A DNA stretch of 64,000 nucleotides from Candidatus Riflebacteria bacterium HGW-Riflebacteria-1. GTDB lineage: Bacteria > Muiribacteriota > Ozemobacteria > Ozemobacterales > Ozemobacteraceae. The translations under genes were made by a program, and so were the position numbers. The notes under the pieces are model-generated. The model saw only the letters and a list, made by a program, of their open reading frames with translations, searched no databases and was not told the origin of the DNA. The stretch covers positions 1 through 64,000 of the forward strand of contig PGYB01000016.1 in the NCBI GenBank assembly GCA_002839445.1, read 5' to 3'. Below, one piece after another: positions 58,517-64,000 of this stretch. The number at the start of each line of letters is the position of its first letter. The stretch's first letter is position 1.

Positions 58517-59266
58517 ATGCGACAGTTCAGAAGAAACGCTGTTTTGATGCTTCTGGTAGCGTCGTTTTTCATGACCGGCTGCGATGCTCAGCAGATTCTT
58601 GACGTGATCAGCAAGATCGCCACTGGTGTTCAGCAGGCTATGCCGGCAATTAAAAATGTTGTCGACGCTTTTGGGCAGGTAGCTAACAATGTCAATAATG
58701 CCCCTGCCGATAACCCTGCTGCCGCCAATAACAATAACGAGCAGGCAGCAGCCAACAATGCAAATGTTGTAACTATCGACCCGAACGCAGAAAATGTCGG
58801 CAATGCTAACACGACAGGCGCTGCTGGAACTGCCGGAGTGGGTGCGGTTCAAGCCCTGGAGCGCCCCGATGGACGAGCCGGAATAGAGCGGGTATTCGGA
58901 GCCCGCGGCACGAATCAGGTTACGGTTACCATGGCTGCCGGACCGAATGGATCTGCGAGATCCATCACCTGTCATCGCTTGATAGCACCACGCTTGAAGG
59001 CAGTGTTTGATGAGATCAAAGCACAGGGCCTGTCTAATCTCATCAATACCAATGATGGCTGCTTCAACAACCGTAACAAGAGAGGCGGCACAAGTCCGAG
59101 CACCCACGCGTGGGGAATAGCGATCGATATCAATGCATCACAAAACCCCATGGGCAGCAGTCGTATGACTTCTGGACAAAGGCAACTGGCAGCAATTTTC
59201 CAAAGGTATGGTTTCTATCAGCTGCCGAATGATCCCATGCACTTTCAATACTGCACAGGATACTAG
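58517..59266 (+). CDS. M15 peptidase lipoprotein (VanY/ChiX-like)
   Basis: 249 residues. Lipoprotein signal with Cys22 in FMTGCDAQQ; a linker of about 80 residues rich in Asn and Ala; then the M15 domain from residue 135 with GGTSPSTHAWGIAIDIN (His197 and Asp204) and NDPMHFQY (His242), the three zinc ligands. Expected to cut peptidoglycan peptides (D,D- or L,D-carboxypeptidase or L-Ala-D-Glu type). GAGGAGGAAG precedes the ATG. Predicted attachment to the outer or inner membrane on the periplasmic side. Confidence 0.85.
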   Translation: MRQFRRNAVLMLLVASFFMTGCDAQQILDVISKIATGVQQAMPAIKNVVDAFGQVANNVNNAPADNPAAANNNNEQAAANNANVVTIDPNAENVGNANTTGAAGTAGVGAVQALERPDGRAGIERVFGARGTNQVTVTMAAGPNGSARSITCHRLIAPRLKAVFDEIKAQGLSNLINTNDGCFNNRNKRGGTSPSTHAWGIAIDINASQNPMGSSRMTSGQRQLAAIFQRYGFYQLPNDPMHFQYCTGY

Positions 59267-59351
59267 TCCCAGATTTCGAATGATCCAGTTGTCATAGTTA
59301 TGCCTGGTTTTTTTATGACAACACGTAAATAATAAGTTGGAGGACACAACA

Positions 59352-59876
59352 ATGAAACGCAAAGCCTCTCTTTTAATCGCAGTAGCGGTCTTCGCCCTTG
59401 CCATTGGAATTCAATTCACTTATGGGGCTGACGAACCTTCTGAAAAAGAATGGAAGAAATTCGATGGAGCCTGGTTCGAAATCCTGTATCCCGCCGATTT
59501 CCGAGTTGAGCCTTCGCTGAAAGGCCTCACCAGCGTAGAAGGTTATGATAGCGCGTTCTTCGTTTCCCCTTCAGAAGAGGTGGCATTCTATGCATTTTCG
59601 CCGCAATGGAGCGGAGAACCTTCTGATATTCTCCTGAATCAAGAAACTGAGAAACAGCTGTCCTTAGAAGAAAGCACGAAGGACGGGAAGCAGATTCGCC
59701 AATGCACTATCGAAGCCAAGGACGGATCCTATTACCGTATCTATGAAGACGTACAGGATCCTCAGATCAACACTCGACACGTGTTCGGAATCCGCTATAA
59801 AGATCAGAAAACCCTTGATCAATACAAGGAAAAGTATAAACATTTCCAGGATTCCCTCGCTCAATTCGCCGATTGA
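59352..59876 (+). CDS. exported protein of unknown function
   Basis: 174 residues. Signal peptide (1-26, hydrophobic LLIAVAVFALAIGIQF, cleavage before ADEPS), then a domain with WKKFDGAWFEILYPADFRVEP, GLTSVEGYDSAFFVSPSEEV and SYYRIYEDVQDPQINTRHVFG. The plan resembles PsbP-like or DUF1795-like small folds in which a WFEI.YP start precedes a DS.FF strand, but this is not firm. The start at 59352 is chosen for GGAGG 8 bases upstream; the frame extends to 59337 without one. Confidence 0.72.
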   Translation: MKRKASLLIAVAVFALAIGIQFTYGADEPSEKEWKKFDGAWFEILYPADFRVEPSLKGLTSVEGYDSAFFVSPSEEVAFYAFSPQWSGEPSDILLNQETEKQLSLEESTKDGKQIRQCTIEAKDGSYYRIYEDVQDPQINTRHVFGIRYKDQKTLDQYKEKYKHFQDSLAQFAD

Positions 59877-60012
59877 CCTTCAGGGGCTGCGATCTCAGGA
59901 TCGACGTAAGCGCTCATCAATATACCGCATTATCACAGCGCACTCTGCGGGCTACTGTTGTTAACTATATGCAATAACTCAGGTTGAGAAAAGTATGATA
60001 AGAGGTGCTTAT

Positions 60013-60933
60013 ATGAGCAAAGCAATTGTAGCAGCGGTAGCAATGACCATGTTTATTCTTGTCCCGGCTTTTGCCAACTGGCAGCTGCCATTTGGCAAAG
60101 ATGCGGGCATGGTCGGCATCATCGCTCCGGTTGGCGCTGAAGACTTTCCGGTCGGCCCGGCTTCTTTCCGCGTGGTTGGCGATAATCTCTGGGTTCTTGA
60201 TTCAGCCAACGGGCGGGTTCTCTGTTTTGATGCGGCCAGCAAGCTGGTTAAGCAGGTTGCCGTGCCGGCTTTGCCAAAGGAATTCATTCTTGACGACTTT
60301 GCACTGCAGTTTGCCAGCAAAGATGCTGCCGAGCCTTCGGCGATAATTGTTGTCGAGGCCATGGAACGACTGATCATCAAGTTTGCCATTGATGGCAAAG
60401 AACTGCTGAAAATCAAACCCGATAACCTCATTCAGATCGACGAAATCGATATCGACAGCACTGGCCAGTTTTATGTTGGTGATTATGCCAACTCGGTCAT
60501 TGCAGTGTTTGCCGCCGATGGCAAACAGCTGCGCCAGGTGCCATGGCAGTGCTCAGGCTTTGCCATTGATGGCGACAACAATCTGCATATGATTCATTTC
60601 GAAGATAAAACAGGTCACTTTCATATCAAACTCGCCGCTGCTGGTGCAGAATTGTCACGCACTCAGCTTGGTCTGCCAGAAATGCAGAACCCGCGTATAT
60701 GGAATGTAAGCGCAAATGGCGAATACCTTCTTTCTTTCATACCGCCCGTGGGCGATACCAATAGTCAGGTTCTGCACACTTACAGTCCGGCTGGCGAAAT
60801 ACTCAAGAAGGTTGAGTTTAAAAATCCCTACTATATCAAGCGCTACCTGTGCGCTGGCAAAGAATCAGCCTGGCTGGTCGAAGCCGATTACAGCAGAGCT
60901 CCTGAGCAACCGGTAACATTCAAACAGCTCTGA
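60013..60933 (+). CDS. exported beta-propeller (NHL-like) protein
   Basis: 306 residues. Signal peptide (1-21, AIVAAVAMTMFILVPAFA). Repeating units of about 40-45 residues with the pattern of NHL or related propellers: LWVLDSANGRVLCFDAASKLV, FYVGDYANSVIAVFAADGKQL and LLSFIPPVGDTNSQVLHTYSP; about six units in all. Ligand or partner binding outside the cell is likely, with no catalytic motif visible. AGAGGTG precedes the ATG. The start at 59995 adds six residues without a clear site. Confidence 0.78.
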   Translation: MSKAIVAAVAMTMFILVPAFANWQLPFGKDAGMVGIIAPVGAEDFPVGPASFRVVGDNLWVLDSANGRVLCFDAASKLVKQVAVPALPKEFILDDFALQFASKDAAEPSAIIVVEAMERLIIKFAIDGKELLKIKPDNLIQIDEIDIDSTGQFYVGDYANSVIAVFAADGKQLRQVPWQCSGFAIDGDNNLHMIHFEDKTGHFHIKLAAAGAELSRTQLGLPEMQNPRIWNVSANGEYLLSFIPPVGDTNSQVLHTYSPAGEILKKVEFKNPYYIKRYLCAGKESAWLVEADYSRAPEQPVTFKQL

Positions 60934-60949
60934 TACAAACGACAGCAGG

Positions 60950-60984
60950 GCCCGACTCCCGCAACAGGCGGCAGTCGGGCTTTT
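60950..60984 (+). terminator. rho-independent terminator
   Basis: Stem GCCCGACT/AGTCGGGC around a GC-rich loop of about 15 bases, followed by TTTTCTTTTT. Lies 17 bases after the propeller gene stop. Confidence 0.88.
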
Positions 60985-61120
60985 CTTTTTGTGCCGGCGC
61001 GCCCTTGAACGTTTGCATCAGGCTACGTTTTGCCCGCGCAAAGATGCTTGAGATTATGTTATATTATCAGGGTGTCAGAGCAGGGCTACTGATTCTCCGT
61101 TTATGAAAGGTAGAGAGTTC

Positions 61121-63253
61121 ATGTATAAGTTTTTGCAACGTTCTTCGCTGATTATCCTGGGTTGTTTTGTGCTGGCGGCAGTCGCTTCAGCTGACGCTCA
61201 GATGCGGGTCGACAGTGATCGCAGCCTGCAGGCCGACATTCATGTGGCCACGCCAAAGCTGAACCAGGTAGTTTTTAATGCCTCCGGCGAAGACTTTACT
61301 GGTCTTTATATGGAATATGCCGGCCTTCTGCTCGACAAAGGCAAGCCTGCCCTGCCGGTACTTACTGGTATGGTGATGATTTCTCAGAATCAAAAGCCGG
61401 TTCTTGAGATAATCAGCAGCAAGTTTAGTGAAATCACGCTTAAAAAGCCGGTTGTGCCCTCACGTGGCGCGATCAGCCGCAGCGTTGATCCTTCTACAGT
61501 TCCGTTTGAAACCGGTGCGGTGTATAAGAAGAATGCGTGGTTTCCGGCTGACAAAGATCTGGTGAAGATGTCGAAACCGTTTATTTTCAGGGAAGCACGC
61601 GGTGTCAGGGTCGATGTAACCCCGGTGCAGTATAATCCGGTAACCGGCAAACTGCGCGTTTATCGCAGCATTCATGCTAAAATCAAATACGATGGCCCGG
61701 GCGGCGAGAACATTAATCGTGGTCGTTCAGAGCTGTCAAAGGCTTTTGCGCCTATCTACCAGAAGGCGTTTCTCAATTACGCTTCGGTTCCACGCCGCCT
61801 GTCGGCGGTTGACGAAAATGGCCGCCTGATCATCATCGCGGCTGACAAGCTCAAGCCAGCTGCTAAAGCCCTTGCCGGCTGGAAACAGAAATGCGGTATC
61901 AGGACCCTGCTGGTCAGTGTCAGCGAGGCAGGCGGTGCATCTGCGGAGAATATAAAAGCTTTTCTTCAGGAACAATATGACGAAGCCGGTTTTACCAACG
62001 TAATTCTTGTTGGCGATGCCGAGCAGATTCCGACTAACAAGGGCGAGAACGAAAAGGCAGATTCTGACCCGGTCTATGTTAAACTGGCCGGTGACGACCA
62101 TGTTCCCGATGCCATTATCAGCCGTATTTCTGCAGCAACTCCCGAAAAAGTTGCATATCAGATTGCCAAGATCATCAATTATGAACAGTACCCAAGTCAG
62201 AACGACGAAGCCGACTGGTATGGCCGGGCCCTCGGAATTGCCAGCAATGAAGGCAGTCCGCCAGATTACGATCGTGTCGAAGAACTGCGGCAGGCTTTGC
62301 TGGCTTCGCGTTTCAGTGAAGTAGATTCTGCCTACGATCCGAAAGCGCCTGCAAATAATGGTGGCGGCTACGATGGTTATCCTTACCCGGGTGGCGGTTA
62401 TCCTGGATCGTTTCCTGGCATGCCCGGAATGGGGCACCCGCATTTTCCGATGCAGCCGATGCCTTATTCTGTCAGCGCCGCCCGCGATACTGCCGGCCGT
62501 TCGTCACTTAAAGACAAGGTCTTTACCGCGGTCAACCGTGGCGTTTCGCTGATCAACTACATGGGTCATGGCTCGACTACAGCCTGGTCAACAACCGATT
62601 TCAATACCGGCGATTGCGAAAAGCTCGAGAATGGCCTTAGATTGCCGGTTATTATCAGTGTTGCCTGTGTGAACGGCAATTTTGTTGGCAAAGACAGTTT
62701 CTGTGAAGCCTGGATGAATGCCGGCAATATCGAGAACCCGCGTGGCGCCGTGGCCATTTTTGGCTCAACCACCAATCAGTCATGGGTGCCGCCAATTAAA
62801 GTTCAGGCGGCCATTGTCAGCGACTTTATCGTAAATGACAGTTTCAAAACCGTGGGCGGTCTGATGACTAACGGCATTATCAAAGGCCTTGAGATTTACG
62901 GTATCGAGCCAAAAGGCGAGGGCGTCAAGATGATGGAGCAGTGGCACCTGTTTGGTGACGGCACTACCATGATCAGAACGCGTAAACCCGAAAAGATCAC
63001 TCTCGAAGTCAGCAGTGAGTCTATTTCTGGCGAGAGCCAGGCGATTGTAAAAGTTGTTGGCGGCGATGGCAAGCTGGTTAAAGACGCCAGAGTAACCTGT
63101 TATACAAAAGATATGAGCCAGATGTCTTCAGCCAGATCAAATTCTGAGGGAGTCGCCCGCGTGAATATTGGCGTGGAAAAGGGCGGCGAAGCTTACCTGT
63201 CGGTTGTTGGCGCTGACCTGATTCCGGTCGTCGACCAGAAGATCATATTCTAA
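61121..63253 (+). CDS. gingipain-like cysteine protease (family C25)
   Basis: 710 residues. Signal peptide (1-25, FVLAAVASADA). Propeptide-like region to about 225, C25 domain from GRLIIIAADKLKPAAKALAGW near 233 with VILVGDAEQIPT (about 290) and catalytic His483 in YMGHGSTTAW and Cys516 in SVACVNG. A Gly/Pro/Tyr-rich loop (about 412-450, with GGGYDGYPYPGGGYPG) splits the domain before the catalytic half. An Ig-like end (about 620-710). No type IX sorting domain was recognised. Digestion of external protein fits with clostripain at 54-57 kb. The start at 61121 is used; the ATG at 61103 would add six residues. Confidence 0.9.
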   Translation: MYKFLQRSSLIILGCFVLAAVASADAQMRVDSDRSLQADIHVATPKLNQVVFNASGEDFTGLYMEYAGLLLDKGKPALPVLTGMVMISQNQKPVLEIISSKFSEITLKKPVVPSRGAISRSVDPSTVPFETGAVYKKNAWFPADKDLVKMSKPFIFREARGVRVDVTPVQYNPVTGKLRVYRSIHAKIKYDGPGGENINRGRSELSKAFAPIYQKAFLNYASVPRRLSAVDENGRLIIIAADKLKPAAKALAGWKQKCGIRTLLVSVSEAGGASAENIKAFLQEQYDEAGFTNVILVGDAEQIPTNKGENEKADSDPVYVKLAGDDHVPDAIISRISAATPEKVAYQIAKIINYEQYPSQNDEADWYGRALGIASNEGSPPDYDRVEELRQALLASRFSEVDSAYDPKAPANNGGGYDGYPYPGGGYPGSFPGMPGMGHPHFPMQPMPYSVSAARDTAGRSSLKDKVFTAVNRGVSLINYMGHGSTTAWSTTDFNTGDCEKLENGLRLPVIISVACVNGNFVGKDSFCEAWMNAGNIENPRGAVAIFGSTTNQSWVPPIKVQAAIVSDFIVNDSFKTVGGLMTNGIIKGLEIYGIEPKGEGVKMMEQWHLFGDGTTMIRTRKPEKITLEVSSESISGESQAIVKVVGGDGKLVKDARVTCYTKDMSQMSSARSNSEGVARVNIGVEKGGEAYLSVVGADLIPVVDQKIIF

Positions 63254-63290
63254 GGTCCCGGCCTAAAAATTAAGCATTGTGGCTATCGTG

Positions 63291-63326
63291 CGTAGGGGTT
63301 CAACATGTTGAACCCCTACGGTTTTT
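63291..63326 (+). terminator. perfect 30-bp palindrome with T-tract, terminator
   Basis: CGTAGGGGTTCAACA followed at once by its exact reverse complement, then GGTTTTT. Acts as a terminator after the C25 protease on the plus strand; on the minus strand it lies just past the phosphatase gene stop. The form resembles dispersed GTAGGGG-type palindromes. Confidence 0.85.
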
Positions 63327-63334
63327 AAATGCGA

Positions 63335-64000
63335 TCATGCGTTGTCCGGTTGGTTGTGGCCGCGATAAACCAGCATGATCAGCGTGAGGTCATCCTGGGC
63401 GTCGCCGCTGCCGAGCCATTGCAGGTATTCATTGTATACCGCGTGATAATAGGCGGTGGCATCCTGACTGTAGTGCCTGAGAAGCCATTCTTTAAAGCGT
63501 TCATAGCCAATTTCACTGCCGGCCGGATTTTTGGTTTCGATGATGCCGTCGGTATAAAGAACCAGCGCCTGTCCCGGTTTCATGTTCAGTTCGATTTCAG
63601 AAAACTTTGAGTTTTTGAAGCCGCCGAGAACCGGTCCTGGTAGCGTGATTTCAGATGTGGAGGCAGATTCGGGGCAGACAAGAACCGGTGAGCAGCCGCC
63701 GGCGTTGGCGTATTTCCCGACCCCACTGGATTTGTCGAAGCAGAGATACTGAAAAGTCATGATTTTACGCTGTGTTCGGCTTCGGGTTGTGCAGATGAGC
63801 CGGTGCAGGTTTTCGAGAACTTTGAGCGGTTGGTCATGCCAGTCAGCGCAGCAGATGATGGCCGTTTTAGCCATAGCCATTATCAGCGAGGCGCCAACGC
63901 CGTGCCCGGCAACATCGCCGAGCAATGCGGCAAAGCCGTTGTTGCTGATCGTGAAGTAATCATAGTAATCGCCGCCGAGATCGGCCATGGGAACGCTGCG
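63335..64000 (-). CDS. SpoIIE/RsbU-type PP2C phosphatase, cut by window end
   Basis: About 222 residues of the C-terminal catalytic domain are visible; the gene continues past the window. Metal-binding motifs are seen in ADLGGDYYDYF (first Asp pair), FAALLGDVAGHGVGASLIMAMAK, GQALVLYTDGIIETKNP and QDDLTLIMLVYRG. Such phosphatases remove phosphate from STAS proteins in partner-switch systems, often after an N-terminal sensor or receiver domain that is not visible here. The stop lies 9 bases from the palindromic terminator. Confidence 0.9.
   Translation of the reverse strand, partial: RSVPMADLGGDYYDYFTISNNGFAALLGDVAGHGVGASLIMAMAKTAIICCADWHDQPLKVLENLHRLICTTRSRTQRKIMTFQYLCFDKSSGVGKYANAGGCSPVLVCPESASTSEITLPGPVLGGFKNSKFSEIELNMKPGQALVLYTDGIIETKNPAGSEIGYERFKEWLLRHYSQDATAYYHAVYNEYLQWLGSGDAQDDLTLIMLVYRGHNQPDNA

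Overview
The window looks like chromosome from an anaerobic, Gram-negative, amino-acid-fermenting bacterium of an uncultured lineage. Its strongest signature is a nearly complete lysine fermentation pathway: KamA, KamB, KamC, KamDE, Kdd, Kce, an AtoDA CoA transferase, and a class III aminotransferase in the position of Kat, the 3-aminobutyryl-CoA transaminase described from Candidatus Cloacamonas. Proline dehydrogenase and an Fe-S serine dehydratase lie in the same region. Outer-membrane and secretion traits (secretin-type N-domains, type IV pilin-like proteins, a lipoprotein, clostripain- and gingipain-like proteases) and HflKC/CmoAB indicate a diderm. Base composition is near 50% G+C and coding is dense. 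Placement near Cloacimonadota or Riflebacteria is only a guess from gene content. No rRNA, tRNA, CRISPR array or intact insertion sequence was seen.

Layout. 0.3-7.6 kb: MscS-type channel, photolyase, NCS2 purine permease, PmtA-like methyltransferase, CorA. 7.6-23 kb: kamDE, an orphan secreted protein, ProDH, SdaA, a triple-STN protein, then a long minus-strand operon reading kat, kce, atoD, atoA, kdd, kamA, kamB, kamC. 23.3-26 kb: acidic secreted protein and cmoA-cmoB. 26.1-30.2 kb: a pilin-like operon whose last gene encodes a 995-residue protein with an intein-like HINT domain and a Gly/Ser-rich tail. 30.5-45.1 kb: EEP phosphohydrolase, OPT peptide transporter, queuosine salvage enzyme, a YbjQ-YbjQ-M48 operon, a secreted class I amidotransferase, a receiver protein, YhcC with a Na/Pi cotransporter, and a large hybrid kinase with a 51-residue membrane protein just upstream. 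45.5-47.5 kb: hflK-hflC.

47.6-54 kb holds the most interesting system: eight minus-strand genes in tight order, namely ATP-grasp ligase, esterase, two zinc-ribbon DUF4178 proteins, a 60-residue membrane protein, a DUF350 membrane protein, a membrane-anchored spermidine synthase and SAM decarboxylase. This joins polyamine synthesis to an ATP-dependent ligase and membrane proteins of unknown function, and suggests that a polyamine or aminopropyl group is made at, and perhaps attached to something in, the envelope.

54.4-64 kb is a secretome region: clostripain-like protease, STAS protein, M15 peptidase lipoprotein, an unknown secreted protein, a beta-propeller protein, a C25 gingipain-like protease, and a PP2C phosphatase cut by the window edge. 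A palindromic intergenic repeat of about 210-250 bp occurs three times in the same orientation (near 45.3, 54.2 and 57.8 kb), each time just upstream of a plus-strand gene. The third copy carries a structured insertion of about 170 bp.
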